From a bacterium (GTDB lineage Bacteria; Planctomycetota; UBA1135; UBA2386): DNA of 64,000 nucleotides. Below the pieces are notes generated by a model, which was not told where the DNA came from, searched no databases, and saw nothing but the letters and a program-made list of their open reading frames with translations. The stretch is from assembly GCA_024743115.1 (NCBI GenBank), contig JANSXC010000003.1, forward strand, positions 1-64,000, written 5' to 3'. Below are positions 43,143 to 52,994 of the stretch, piece by piece (position 1 is the first letter of the stretch; each line of letters begins with the position of its first letter). The translations under genes were made by a program, and so were the position numbers.

Positions 43143-43733
43143 ATGAGCACTTCGCCCCCCGAATCGACCCGGCCTGATGGCGCAAACGGCAGGCAAGACG
43201 CACGCAAGCGGCTCCTGAACGCGCTCGCGACCCGCCTCCTCGGCGCCATCGTCTTGATGATGGTGATCGCAGTCGCCGCTGTGCTGACCGCCGTCAGCTA
43301 CCCGAACCTCCTCGGTCCAGCGATCATTCTCGTGGCGACGAGCGGTGCCGTGGGGTCAGCGCTGGTCATCTACCGGGACGCCGCCAAGATGCCCAACGAC
43401 GAACTCCAACGACTGGGAGACTCCAGAACACAGTTCGTCCTGAACCTGTTCGTCGGCTCGGTCCTCGCGGTCCTGCTGTACATGCTCTTTCTCGGATCGC
43501 TCGTGGCGGGTGAACTGTTCCCCGAGTTTGCTGCGGATGCCACGGTCACCGGATCGGAGAACAATGGCACACCACCGGTGAGCGAACCGGGCATTCACAA
43601 GATCACAACCGTTCACGCCAAGGGGTACACGGACTATGCCAAACTGATCACCTGGAGCGTGATTGCCGGTTTCTCCAAGAACTATGTCCTGGGACTGCTC
43701 GGGAGCCTGCCGCAACGCAGCAAAGCCGAATAG
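43143..43733 (+). CDS. Integral membrane protein, unknown
   Basis: Not recognised. A 196-aa protein with four predicted membrane helices: two adjacent (VLMMVIAVAAVLTAV and IILVATSGAVGSALVI), one after a charged linker (LFVGSVLAVLLYMLFLGSLV) and a possible re-entrant end (VIAGFSKNYVLGLLGSL). The N-terminus is Pro/Asp/Arg-rich and cytoplasmic. The final arrangement resembles membrane-anchoring parts of larger envelope proteins. The ATG at 43143 sits just after a short upstream frame reading with no coding character. Confidence 0.6.
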   Translation: MSTSPPESTRPDGANGRQDARKRLLNALATRLLGAIVLMMVIAVAAVLTAVSYPNLLGPAIILVATSGAVGSALVIYRDAAKMPNDELQRLGDSRTQFVLNLFVGSVLAVLLYMLFLGSLVAGELFPEFAADATVTGSENNGTPPVSEPGIHKITTVHAKGYTDYAKLITWSVIAGFSKNYVLGLLGSLPQRSKAE

Positions 43734-43750
43734 CGCCGGGCAGCCGGGGC

Positions 43751-45172
43751 CTACCGCCGCTTCCTGCCATCGTCAGCCGCCGCACAGCGCTCCCGCGCCT
43801 CTTTCAGCCACTTCCGATCCGTGTCACTGACGGTGACCCCATCGGTCTCCTCCCCTTCGTCACGCGCGAGCGCCTGGTCGATCGCGGATAGCGCTGCCCG
43901 GGTCGGATGGCGCTGTAGATACAACGCAATGCGACCGTCCTGCGTGCAGCCCTTGGCCAGGATCGCGATCAATCGCTCGGTGAGGTCGTCGCCGCCGAGT
44001 GCGATGACGGCGTTGCAGGCGTTGTTGGCGACGTAGTCCGGCGCGGTGGCCGTCGCCTGGAGGAGTGGGCCGTACGATCGCGGGCTCTTGATCCCGCCCA
44101 GCGCATTCGCCGCGCCACCGCGGTAGTCATTGCTCTGGCCTTCCTCGAGCATCATCTCGACCAAGGTGTCGACCGCAGGCTCGCCGAGTGCAGCGAACGC
44201 CCCGATACACTCGTTCCAGACGCCATTGGCCGGCCCGCGCATGAGCTCGCGCAGGATCGGAATCGCCTCTTCACCGACGATCGCTGGCAGGTTGCGTACG
44301 GCGAACTGGCGAACCTCGCGCGGCTGGTCTTCGGCCCGCGCCGCTTCGAAGAACCGATCCGCGGCCACCGGCGTGCCAGCGCGTGCGAGCACGACCGCGG
44401 CCCGCAGGCGGAGCGCGAGCGACTCCTTGTCGTCGTGGAAGAGCTCGATCGCTGTCGGCGTCGCGGCCTTGAGTGCGTCGGGCTGCTTGCGGGCCAGCAC
44501 TTCGAGCGCGAGCGCACGGCCCTTCTCCGTGCCCCGGCGCGCCCAGTCCGCGATGCGCGCGATACCGGGTTCGGAAACCTCGGCCTCTTTGATCGACACC
44601 TCGCGAATCTGATCCCCGACAGCGACCACGATGATCGCGCCGGCAACCTCGTCGAGGAAGACGCCTCGCGACCACCAGATCGAACTGACTGTATGCAGCG
44701 CCCCCTCCGGTACCCCGCCGTAGAGGTCCCGCAGCGTTAGACTGAGCTTCTCGACGCCCTTGTCGCCGACCCAGATCACCGCGCGGCCCGAACCTACCCG
44801 GTAGTACTGCTCGAACAACAAGAAGCCGGGCAGCGTGTCCGGGACCAGCACCTGATACGGCAACTGGCCAACCGTCCCCTTCGCGAGCAACCGATCGCCA
44901 ACATCGCGATCGACGGCCCCGGGCTTCTTGCGCAACGCGAAGGCATCGGCCGAAGCCGGGCTCATCGGCCCGATCTTCGCCAGTCGCTCGCGGCTGCGCT
45001 CACAGAACTCGAAGCGGATGCTCCGCTTCTTCGGAACCTCCTTGATCACGACGTAGCGCTGACCGGAAGGCGAAGCGACGCGCTGGTTCTGGAACGGCAC
45101 CCACGAATCGAGCGGGCAACTCGCAGGGGCGAGCAGGCACGCGATCAGTAGCGCAGCGAAGGTCTTGCTCAT
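43751..45172 (-). CDS. Predicted HEAT-repeat lipoprotein
   Basis: A 473-aa exported protein, probably a lipoprotein (start 45172, LLAPASCPL). The first ~190 residues alternate strands and loops, including GDRLLAKGTVGQLPYQVL and KLSLTLRDLYGGVP. After that, helix pairs repeat with HEAT-like features: RGTEKGRALALEVLARKQ, LRAAVVLARAGTPVAADRFF, IPILRELMRGPANGVWNECI and AFAALGEPAVDTLVEMMLEE, the last followed by NALGGIKSPRS. The basic C-terminus ends DDGRKRR. It is upstream of two large secreted-protein genes on the same strand but 41 bases from them, so co-regulation is possible. Confidence 0.65.
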   Translation of the reverse strand: MSKTFAALLIACLLAPASCPLDSWVPFQNQRVASPSGQRYVVIKEVPKKRSIRFEFCERSRERLAKIGPMSPASADAFALRKKPGAVDRDVGDRLLAKGTVGQLPYQVLVPDTLPGFLLFEQYYRVGSGRAVIWVGDKGVEKLSLTLRDLYGGVPEGALHTVSSIWWSRGVFLDEVAGAIIVVAVGDQIREVSIKEAEVSEPGIARIADWARRGTEKGRALALEVLARKQPDALKAATPTAIELFHDDKESLALRLRAAVVLARAGTPVAADRFFEAARAEDQPREVRQFAVRNLPAIVGEEAIPILRELMRGPANGVWNECIGAFAALGEPAVDTLVEMMLEEGQSNDYRGGAANALGGIKSPRSYGPLLQATATAPDYVANNACNAVIALGGDDLTERLIAILAKGCTQDGRIALYLQRHPTRAALSAIDQALARDEGEETDGVTVSDTDRKWLKEARERCAAADDGRKRR

Positions 45173-45213
45173 GCGCCGCCGATCATAGCGCCTGCGCGCC
45201 GCGGCGGGCCGGC

Positions 45214-47445
45214 CTAGAAGTCGAGCGCGTACTGCCGACGCTCCGACAGCGACGCGTCCGGGAACAGCGCGCACGCGCCCGTCGATGGGCCGAGCAGCAG
45301 CCCCTGCACCTCGAGCGGCAACCCGACGAACGAACCATCGCAGGGCAGCGGGAAGTCGACCGAGTACGGGATCCCCGGAACCGCGATCAGCACGACCGCG
45401 GTCGCGACCGGGTTGATCGCGACGCAACTGCCGCCTGTCGGGCAAGGCGTCGTCGACCCGAACCCGTAGAGGAACAGGCCGAGACCCGTGCTCGCCGACG
45501 TCATCCGGAACTTGAGGTTCTGGCTGCCGAGAGCAACCGGACCGTTCTCGTCGAGCGTCAGCGGGTCGCCGCAACCAGGATTGAGCACGACCGGCGTCGC
45601 ACCGACGCGCGACTTGTAGATCTGGCCACGCACTCGCGAGTCGAAGGTCAGGATCGCCGCCGAGTTCCAGAGCAGTAGCGCCTCGTCGTTTTGCGTCGGC
45701 AGATCCGAGCCACTGCGCTGCGTGGCGATCGCCGGCCGCGTCTCGCTGTCGAAGTTGCCGCCGACGACGAACTCGTTGCCACAGAATGACAGGCCCGTCG
45801 TGTTCTCGATCCCACGGCCATGCACCTCGAAGTCGAGGAAGCCAACCTCTTCGGTCCACATCACGAGATACTTCGACCCGACGAGCCCGATCGTCGGCTC
45901 GAACTGCTGCTGAGCGTCGATCTTGACCCAGCTACCCGAACCCAGCGTCGTCGTGCCGGCCGGGAACGTCACGTCACGGTGCAGGATGCCGCCGTCGCCG
46001 AATCGGCTGTCGAACACAAGCTTGAAGTCGGTGCCGTCGCCGTCGATGTCCGGCGACTGCCGATGGCCAGTCGAGCTGGTGATGGTTGAGATCGTCGCGT
46101 TGATTGCGCCCGCGCCGTCGACGCGACCGACCTTGACCGTGTTGAACCCGCTACCGTTCTTGCTCTGCCAGCAGATCGCGTTGTTGTTGCTGCCGGAGCT
46201 GAGGCGCGGCCGCGTCGCACTCGCATCGCTGGCGATGACCTGCGAGCTCGCAGCCGCGCTGATGCCACCCGTGGAGCTCACGCTGATACCTCGCGATTCG
46301 ATCCCGACACCCGCGTTCTCGAACACGATGAACGTGCCCGCCACGCTGTCGGTCGGCTTCTTCGCGATCACGGGCAGTCGCTCGCTGTCCGGCGTCGAGA
46401 CGGGACCGGTTGGCGTGACGTCATAGGTGACCCGCACGCTCGATCCGACGACACCCGCCGCGTCAACCGTCGCGGCCATGATGTCGAACGGCCCGAGCGG
46501 CCCCGGCCCCGCCTGCCAGGCAACGACGAAGCGGTTGCGGAACTGCACGGCCGCAACCGACGGGTTGAGGTTGAGCGTGTTCGAACCGTTGGTGACGGCG
46601 AGCCAACCCGTGACGGTCGAGTTGGTCGCGTCGGTCACCCGGGCGCGAATCTCGACGTCGGTGTTCGAGAATGCGCGTTCCCACGCGGCGAGGTAGACAT
46701 CGGCGCTCTCCATGAAGGCGCCGTCCGCCTCACTATCGTTGTTGGCACTGCCCTGATTCCGCTGGCTGCCGATCAGCGGATCGAGGATTAACGGGAACCG
46801 GGCGTGGTCGACGAACGATGCCGGCAACACGAGTTCGAGACTCTGGCCGTCCCAGTTCATCGAACCGATCGCGCTCTGCCCAATCGCATCGATGCCGAGC
46901 ACTTTCTCGATGGTCACGCCACCGAACGTGCCCTGCAGGAAGTCGATTCGATCGACGCCGGCCACCGGCTGCGCTTCGAGATCGGTAACGACCCGACCTC
47001 GCACGACGAGATCGCCGCTGCCGGCGAGCTCTTGGAACACGAACGACTGCTTGATGCCTTCGCCGCGCACGTCGTAGCGCTCGGTGACGCCCTGTGCGTG
47101 ATCGTAGTCGACCCGGAACCCGACCTGCGTGGGCATCGTGGCGCCCGCGGCCTCGAAGACGACTTCGCCGCCCCGGAGGACGGTGTCGAACTCGAATCGG
47201 AACGGCATCGTGTGCGGCGCCTGCCGACCGAGCGCGGGCGTGAACTCGACGCCACGCTGACCGAAGTGCACGCGATAGTGCTCGCCGCCAGTCCGGATGC
47301 CGGTTGCATCGACCACGAAGCGACCGACCGCGGCATCCCGCACCGAACTGGCCACGGGCTTCTGCGCGACGCCCGTAGCGGTGAGGAGAGTGGCCACCAG
47401 CAGAGCGCCGGAGACCGAGAACGTGTCAAGTTGTTGAAGTTTCAT
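45214..47445 (-). CDS. Large secreted surface protein, paralogue 1
   Basis: A 743-aa exported protein (start 47445; signal VATLLTATGVAQ). An N-terminal beta domain (FRFEFDTVLRGGEVVF, RYDVRGEGIKQSFVFQEL, GDLVVRGRV) is shared with the gene just upstream. The long middle holds Asn/Ser-rich strand repeats with motifs like VYLAAWERAFSNTDVEIR and KYLVMWTEEVGFLDFEVHGR, the style of beta-propeller/LGFP-like sialidase-type blades. The last ~110 residues are a Cys-containing beta tail (CPTGGSCVAINP, PCDGSFVGLPLEVQG). Probably a surface adhesin or polymer-binding protein. Substrate unknown. Confidence 0.7.
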   Translation of the reverse strand: MKLQQLDTFSVSGALLVATLLTATGVAQKPVASSVRDAAVGRFVVDATGIRTGGEHYRVHFGQRGVEFTPALGRQAPHTMPFRFEFDTVLRGGEVVFEAAGATMPTQVGFRVDYDHAQGVTERYDVRGEGIKQSFVFQELAGSGDLVVRGRVVTDLEAQPVAGVDRIDFLQGTFGGVTIEKVLGIDAIGQSAIGSMNWDGQSLELVLPASFVDHARFPLILDPLIGSQRNQGSANNDSEADGAFMESADVYLAAWERAFSNTDVEIRARVTDATNSTVTGWLAVTNGSNTLNLNPSVAAVQFRNRFVVAWQAGPGPLGPFDIMAATVDAAGVVGSSVRVTYDVTPTGPVSTPDSERLPVIAKKPTDSVAGTFIVFENAGVGIESRGISVSSTGGISAAASSQVIASDASATRPRLSSGSNNNAICWQSKNGSGFNTVKVGRVDGAGAINATISTITSSTGHRQSPDIDGDGTDFKLVFDSRFGDGGILHRDVTFPAGTTTLGSGSWVKIDAQQQFEPTIGLVGSKYLVMWTEEVGFLDFEVHGRGIENTTGLSFCGNEFVVGGNFDSETRPAIATQRSGSDLPTQNDEALLLWNSAAILTFDSRVRGQIYKSRVGATPVVLNPGCGDPLTLDENGPVALGSQNLKFRMTSASTGLGLFLYGFGSTTPCPTGGSCVAINPVATAVVLIAVPGIPYSVDFPLPCDGSFVGLPLEVQGLLLGPSTGACALFPDASLSERRQYALDF

Positions 47446-47456
47446 CGGATGAGGCC

Positions 47457-49760
47457 TCACTGGATGGTGACGCGGAACGCGTCGGTGAAATCGGCACTGA
47501 GGATCGAGCAGCCGGCGCTCGCAGCGACCTGCGGCACGATCCACTGGTGGAGGTAGGCGAGCCCGGACAGCGCCGGCTCGTTCGGAATCGAGAAGCTCTT
47601 GCTGCCGTAACCCGCGCCATCCGTGGTGACGGTGAACGCCCACGCGGTGTAGGGGTTGAGCCGCAGGGTGCAGCTGCCGCAGGACGAGCTGAGTTCATCG
47701 AAACCGATCACGCACAGCGCGTTGATGTTCTTGCGTGAGTTCATGATGCGCAGGTCGTGGTCGCCGTTGCCGACCACGGCACAGTCCGAATAGAGCCGCG
47801 TCGTCGTGCCCGTGCCGCAGGCGCCACCGAGGTTCTCGGTGATGCCGTCGTCACTGCGGAAGCGCTTGGTGCGGACCGACTCGGTCGAGCCGGCATTGCG
47901 ATCGAACGCGAGCAGCGAGACTTCGCCACCGGTGACCCCGCCACCGGCGCCGGTCTTCGTCGCGATCGTGATGACGTCGATGTCGCCCGAGCTCGAGACC
48001 TGCGTCAGGGCACCGCACGAGTCGCAGTCGAGGTCACCTTCCCAGAGCCACGGGTCCGTCGAGCCGCCCGAGTCGGTTTCGACGTAGCCGATGAGCACGG
48101 ATTCCGCGCCCCAGGCGACTTCCGCGTGCCGGTAGTCGACGCTGCCCGTCTGCGCGATCGTCCGAGCGGCATAGGCCAGGAACGGATCGTTGCCGTGCCG
48201 GGTCGCCGTTTCGATCGCGGCGGCATCGACCTGATAGGAGTTGGTCGCGGCGGCGTTGCGCACCTGGTAGGCGACGATCCATTCCGTGCCGCTGCCGGCG
48301 ATCGAAGGCTCGACGGGCGCGGCAAACCCGTTGGCGTACCAAATCAGGCTGTCGTAGTCGTCGACCCCATCGACGATGCGCAGCAGGTCGCCGCCCATCT
48401 CGTTGTTCAACAGCGAGTCGACGTACGACGACATGATGTCGCGCTGCCCACTCGAGTAGTACTGGGTCGGCACTCCGTTGACGATGTCGAAGTGGAAGCT
48501 GTCCCAGACGATCCACCACGCGTGATTGTCATCGGTCATGTCCGAAATGGCCGGGTTCTTCGAGTCGTAGCCACCCCAGCCAACCATGCGCTCGGCGGCG
48601 ATCGTGAGGTTGAGCGACGAATCGATCGTCAGGCTCGCTGCGCGCAACTCGGCGTTCGGGTTGGCGCTCGCCTTGGTCCAGGCCAGCACGACGCGCGCAT
48701 CGGCGTTGCCCGTGCCGGTGCCGCGGTTGCCGCCGACTTCGACGCCATACTCGTCGGCCGAGCCGTTCGCGACCGTGCGGACCGAACCCTGGCTGCCATT
48801 CGAAGCCGAGATCGCTCGCGCGAAGATGTCGCGGGCGAGCGCCCCGACGCCATCGTCCTCGTGCCAGGCGACGACAAAGCAGTCACGACGGTTGTTGTTG
48901 GCAACCCGCGGCACGAGCGATGAATCGCTGCCCGTGCGGACACCGATGCCGTTGCCCTGGTTCGCGCCACTCGCGTCGACACGCTGCGCGCGAATGTCGA
49001 CATCGGTCGACGACACTTCGCGATACCAGACGACGAGGAAGACGTCGTTCGACGCATCGTAGGCGACGTCCGGACGGTACTCGTCGCCGCTGCTGACCGT
49101 GTTGGTCGACCCGATGACCGGATCCAGGGTGATCGGCGCGACCGCGGTGTCGACGAACGAGCCGGGCAGGCGCATCTCGAGGACCGGACCGTCGAGCCGG
49201 AGCGAGCCCTCGACCTGCCGACCGGTCGCGTCCCAGCCGATGACCCTGCCGATCGTCACGTGTCCGTGCGTCGCGTCGAACCGGATGCCCGTCGAGTTTG
49301 CGCCGCCGAGCACCATGTTGGTGTCGAGCTCCCCACGCACGACGAGGTCGCCCTGACCCGCCGGCTTGTTCGCGAATACGAAGCTCTGCTTGAGGCCGTC
49401 GGCGCGGACCTCGTAGACCTCCGTCACATCGCCCCGGACGAACTGCGTGACGAGATCGGCCATGCGCCGCTTCGGCGCGGCGGCCGTAAGCATCTGGCTC
49501 TCACGTCCACTCGCGGTCATCTCGAAGCGCAGATGGCGGGTCACTGGTTCGCCTTTGCCGAGCAGCGGCTGGAACTCGATGCCGCTCGGGAGAAAGCGGG
49601 TCCGGTAGTCCTCGCCGAGGCCCCAGAGGACGCCTTCGTCCTCGAGCAAGGCCACGAAGCCGTCACTCGGCGTCGCCGCGGGCGAAAGGCGGGGAGACTG
49701 CGCGATCAGGCCGGCCGCCAGGACCGATACCAGCGCGGGTAGAAGGAGGGTGGGTTTCAT
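47457..49760 (-). CDS. Large secreted surface protein, paralogue 2
   Basis: A 767-aa exported paralogue of the next gene (start 49760, GGAGG just upstream; signal LVSVLAAGLIAQ). Shared N-terminal motifs are YEVRADGLKQSFVFANK and GDLVVRGELDTN; blade-like repeats include VAYDASNDVFLVVWYREVSS and NNRRDCFVVAWHEDDGVGA. A late Cys-rich segment (DLDCDSCGALTQ, SSSCGSCTLRLNP) may form disulphides. Ends with a short beta tail (ALSGLAYLHQWIVPQ; ADFTDAFRVTIQ). The two paralogues lie 11 bases apart in one operon, suggesting hetero-oligomers or functional duplication. Confidence 0.7.
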   Translation of the reverse strand: MKPTLLLPALVSVLAAGLIAQSPRLSPAATPSDGFVALLEDEGVLWGLGEDYRTRFLPSGIEFQPLLGKGEPVTRHLRFEMTASGRESQMLTAAAPKRRMADLVTQFVRGDVTEVYEVRADGLKQSFVFANKPAGQGDLVVRGELDTNMVLGGANSTGIRFDATHGHVTIGRVIGWDATGRQVEGSLRLDGPVLEMRLPGSFVDTAVAPITLDPVIGSTNTVSSGDEYRPDVAYDASNDVFLVVWYREVSSTDVDIRAQRVDASGANQGNGIGVRTGSDSSLVPRVANNNRRDCFVVAWHEDDGVGALARDIFARAISASNGSQGSVRTVANGSADEYGVEVGGNRGTGTGNADARVVLAWTKASANPNAELRAASLTIDSSLNLTIAAERMVGWGGYDSKNPAISDMTDDNHAWWIVWDSFHFDIVNGVPTQYYSSGQRDIMSSYVDSLLNNEMGGDLLRIVDGVDDYDSLIWYANGFAAPVEPSIAGSGTEWIVAYQVRNAAATNSYQVDAAAIETATRHGNDPFLAYAARTIAQTGSVDYRHAEVAWGAESVLIGYVETDSGGSTDPWLWEGDLDCDSCGALTQVSSSGDIDVITIATKTGAGGGVTGGEVSLLAFDRNAGSTESVRTKRFRSDDGITENLGGACGTGTTTRLYSDCAVVGNGDHDLRIMNSRKNINALCVIGFDELSSSCGSCTLRLNPYTAWAFTVTTDGAGYGSKSFSIPNEPALSGLAYLHQWIVPQVAASAGCSILSADFTDAFRVTIQ

Positions 49761-49950
49761 CACCCTCCCACCACCCCGAACCGCCGGCAATCGGTCGGAG
49801 GTTTTGTGGGTTTCGTCCGACGACCCCAGCGAGCCGCGTGTCGCCGTGGACTTATGCCGGCTCGACGTTTCGTTCGACCGTTGTTCCATCCAGCGATCAC
49901 TCGCCCAGAGCCGGCTTGATTCCGGCACCCGCGACACCGATGACCATCTC

Positions 49951-50754
49951 GTGAGCGACACGACTTCGAGGATCGAGCAACTCCTGGCCCCGACGCTCGA
50001 AGGGCTGGTGCATCACCCGATCCACGCGGCCCTGGATTCACTCCCGCGACTTCGCGCCTTCATGCCCGTGCATGTGTTCGCCGTCTGGGACTTCATGTCG
50101 CTGGTCAAGCGCCTGCAGAACGAGCTCACCGGGGTTGCCCTGCCCTGGCTGCCGCCGCGGGACCCCGAGCTCGCGCGGTTCATCAACGAGATCGTGCTCG
50201 ACGAGGAATCGGACGTTGGCCCCGACGGCCGCCCGGCCAGCCACTTCGACCTCTACATCCAGGCCATGTCCGAGGTCGGTGCCAGCTCACGCGAGATCCG
50301 GGCATTCCTCGAACAGCTCCGGAGCGGTGTCGCGGTTCCGGAGGCTCTGGCCACCTGCCGCATCGATCCGGCCATCCGAGAGTTCGTTCAATCGACGCTC
50401 GCCATCGCCCAGGACGGCTCCCGCCTCGAGGTCGCGGCGAGCTTTCTGTTCGGGCGTGAAGACCTGATCCCGACGATGTTCCGCGCGCTCCTCGCCGCCG
50501 GATCGGCAGGCGAGACACGGAATGCAACCGGCTTCCGCTTCTACCTCGAACGCCACATCGAGCTCGACGGCGAGCAGCACTCGCACCTCGCGCGCCGGCT
50601 CGTCGACGCGTTCGACGACGGCACGCCCGCGGCGATCGAACTCGCGGCGCAGGCAGCCCACCGGGCCATCACCGCCCGCCGCAAACTCTGGGACCACGCC
50701 CTTGCGCAGGTAACCGCCGCCGCGCCGGCACCGACGGCTTCACTCACTCCGTGA
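49951..50754 (+). CDS. DUF3050 family (haem-oxygenase-like) protein
   Basis: A 267-aa soluble protein with the DUF3050 signatures: AFMPVHVFAVWDFMSLVKRL, ARFINEIVLDEESDV, SHFDLYIQAMSEVG, ASFLFGREDLIPTMFRALL, FRFYLERHIELDGEQHSHLA and the closing helix RRKLWDHAL. The His/Glu positions along these helices suit a haem-oxygenase-like di-metal fold. The GTG at 49951 gives normal family length; the frame runs further upstream without coding character. Its stop overlaps a possible upstream start of ligA. Enzymatic role unknown. Confidence 0.85.
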   Translation: MSDTTSRIEQLLAPTLEGLVHHPIHAALDSLPRLRAFMPVHVFAVWDFMSLVKRLQNELTGVALPWLPPRDPELARFINEIVLDEESDVGPDGRPASHFDLYIQAMSEVGASSREIRAFLEQLRSGVAVPEALATCRIDPAIREFVQSTLAIAQDGSRLEVAASFLFGREDLIPTMFRALLAAGSAGETRNATGFRFYLERHIELDGEQHSHLARRLVDAFDDGTPAAIELAAQAAHRAITARRKLWDHALAQVTAAAPAPTASLTP

Positions 50755-50855
50755 GCCTCGGCGCGTCAGCCTGGGCGCTGGGCACTGGGACAAACGAGCC
50801 GAGTCCATCCCGTCGGCTTGACCGGGAACGGCCGTCACCGTTCGATCCAACGCCC

Positions 50856-52877
50856 GTGACCGCCCCCGACCCCGCCCCCGAGCCGCGCATGCAGGAGCTG
50901 CGTGAGCTGATCCGCACCGCCGACGATCAGTACTACAACCGCGGCCACAGCGACGTCACGGACGCCGAATACGATCATTGGTTCGCCGAGCTGCGCAAGC
51001 TCGAGGCCGCGCACCCGAGCCTCGTCACGGGGGATTCGCCGACGCAGCGCGTCGGCGCGCCCCTGCCGAAGGGCGGCACGCTCGCAACTATCGATCACAT
51101 CGCCCCGATGGGCAGCCTCGAGTCGTTGCACGAAGCCGAGGAGGTCCGGGAGTTCGACGGGCGGGCACGCAAGCTACTCGAGCGCGGCGACGAACCGCTC
51201 GCGTGGAGCTGTGAACCGAAGCTCGACGGCACGAGCGCGAACCTGGTCTACGAGAATGGTCGCTTCGTGCGCGGCATGTCGCGCGGCGACGGCTCGCGCG
51301 GTGAAGACCTGACGCGCAACCTGCGCACGATTCGCAATCTGCCGATGGCGTTCGTCGGCGACGGTCCCTTTCCCGAGCGGATCGAGATCCGCGGCGAAGT
51401 AATCATGGGGCGCGAGGCGTTCCGCCGGCTGCAGGAACGCGAGGAGACGAGCAGCGAAGGAACGTTCCGCAACGCGCGCAACACGGTCGCGGGCACGCTC
51501 AAGCTGCTCGACCCGCGCATCGTGAAGCGGCGCGCGCTCGATTTCATCGCGTTCGGGATCGGGCATGCCGAAGGCATCGAGTTCGCGACGCATTCGGAGC
51601 TGCGACGACAGCTCGCGGCGTGGGGCTTCGCGATCGCGGAACCGGCGCGCGACGCGAAGTCGATCGACGAGGTCCTCACCTATCGCGACGATCTCGAAGC
51701 ACAGCGCGATGGCCTCGTCTACGAACTCGACGGCGTCGTGGCCAAGGTCGACGACACGGCGATGCAGCAGCAGCTCGGTCGCACCGCCCGTACGCCGCGC
51801 TGGGCGCTGGCTTACAAGTTCGCGCCGCGACTCGCGACGACGACCGTACTGAGCATCGAGGCCCAGGTTGGCCGCACTGGTCAGGTGACGCCGGTCGCGA
51901 CGTTCGAACCCACCGAGCTCGCGGGCGTCACTGTGCGCAACGCGTCGTTGCACAACTGGACGCTGCTCGCCGAGCGCGACATCCGACCCGACGACACGGT
52001 CGAGATCCAGCGGGCCGGCGACGTGATCCCGGAGGTCGTCCGCGTCTTCCTCGACCAGCGCAAGGAGAGCAGCAAACCCGTCGCACCGCCCAGCGAGTGC
52101 CCCGTGTGCCGTGGCGCACTGCACATGGAGGGCAAGTTCCTCTACTGCAGTGATCTCGACTGCCCGGCGCAGCTCGCCGGCCGCATTGTCCATCTGGCGA
52201 GTCGCCGGGCGATGGACATCGAGGGGCTCGGGCCGAAACAGGTTGAGCAACTCACGGAGGCCGGGCTCGTAAGGTCGATCGAAGACGTGTTCACGCTCGC
52301 GGACAAGAAGGCGCAACTGCTCGAGCTCGACCGCTGGGGTGAACGCAGCACGCAGAACCTGCTCGACAACATCGAACGCAGCCGCAAGCCGACGTTTCCG
52401 CGCTTCCTCAACGGGATCGGCATCCGACATGTCGGCGAACAAACTGCCAAGGACCTGGCGCGGAACTTCGGTTCCCTGACCGGGCTGCGCGCTGCCAGCC
52501 CCGAGCAGCTCACCGCGGTCGACGGCGTTGGTGAGGAGGTACAGAAGGCGATCCTCGAGTTCTTCGAGTCGCCGAAGAACCAGGCAACGCTGGCAGCCCT
52601 CGCGGCGGCCGGTGTCGAACCCGAGGAGTCGGCGCCGACGGCCGGCCCACTCGACGGTCGGGTCTTCGTGTTCACCGGCGGGCTGTCCACGATGTCACGC
52701 GATGACGCCAAGGCGCGCGTCGAGGAGTTCGGCGCCCGCACTGCGTCGGGCATCAGCAAGAAGGTCACGGATGTCGTCGCCGGCGAGGCGGCGGGCAGCA
52801 AGCTCGAGAAAGCGCGGAAGCTCGAGCTTCGCATCCACACCGAAGAAGAGTTCCAGGCGCTGCTGGACGAGCTGTGA
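50856..52877 (+). CDS. ligA: NAD-dependent DNA ligase LigA
   Basis: A 673-aa NAD+-dependent DNA ligase that seals nicks during replication and repair. Domains in order: Ia (YDHWFAELRKLEAAHPSL), adenylation domain with the nucleophilic lysine in CEPKLDGTSANLVYENG, RGDGSRGEDLTRNLRTI, OB fold, the four-Cys zinc finger CPVCRGALHMEGKFLYC...C, helix-hairpin-helix region (NGIGIRHVGEQTAKDLA) and a C-terminal BRCT domain (GRVFVFTGGLSTMSRDDAKA). KLDGTSA departs from the usual KIDGLA. The GTG at 50856 gives standard length; a GTG at 50751 and ATG at 50889 are alternatives. Essential in most bacteria. Confidence 0.9.
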   Translation: MTAPDPAPEPRMQELRELIRTADDQYYNRGHSDVTDAEYDHWFAELRKLEAAHPSLVTGDSPTQRVGAPLPKGGTLATIDHIAPMGSLESLHEAEEVREFDGRARKLLERGDEPLAWSCEPKLDGTSANLVYENGRFVRGMSRGDGSRGEDLTRNLRTIRNLPMAFVGDGPFPERIEIRGEVIMGREAFRRLQEREETSSEGTFRNARNTVAGTLKLLDPRIVKRRALDFIAFGIGHAEGIEFATHSELRRQLAAWGFAIAEPARDAKSIDEVLTYRDDLEAQRDGLVYELDGVVAKVDDTAMQQQLGRTARTPRWALAYKFAPRLATTTVLSIEAQVGRTGQVTPVATFEPTELAGVTVRNASLHNWTLLAERDIRPDDTVEIQRAGDVIPEVVRVFLDQRKESSKPVAPPSECPVCRGALHMEGKFLYCSDLDCPAQLAGRIVHLASRRAMDIEGLGPKQVEQLTEAGLVRSIEDVFTLADKKAQLLELDRWGERSTQNLLDNIERSRKPTFPRFLNGIGIRHVGEQTAKDLARNFGSLTGLRAASPEQLTAVDGVGEEVQKAILEFFESPKNQATLAALAAAGVEPEESAPTAGPLDGRVFVFTGGLSTMSRDDAKARVEEFGARTASGISKKVTDVVAGEAAGSKLEKARKLELRIHTEEEFQALLDEL

Positions 52878-52978
52878 AGGATCGCGGTCGATTCGCACCC
52901 TTGCGGCTGCTCGCGATGGGCCTCGTGCTCGGGGTGGTGCTCTATGTCGCCTACCTCGGGCTCGGCGGCATGCCGTAA
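52874..52978 (+). CDS. 34-residue single-span membrane peptide coupled to ligA
   Basis: A short frame starts at GTG 52874 and overlaps the ligA stop (GTGA). The product begins MKDRGRFAPLRLL and continues as one hydrophobic helix (MGLVLGVVLYVAYLGLG) ending GGMP. The basic front with hydrophobic centre is typical of an inner-membrane micropeptide. It ends 17 bases from the convergent helicase gene. Nothing else is known. Confidence 0.5.
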   Translation: MKDRGRFAPLRLLAMGLVLGVVLYVAYLGLGGMP

Positions 52979-52994
52979 CTAGCCGCGCTCCGCC

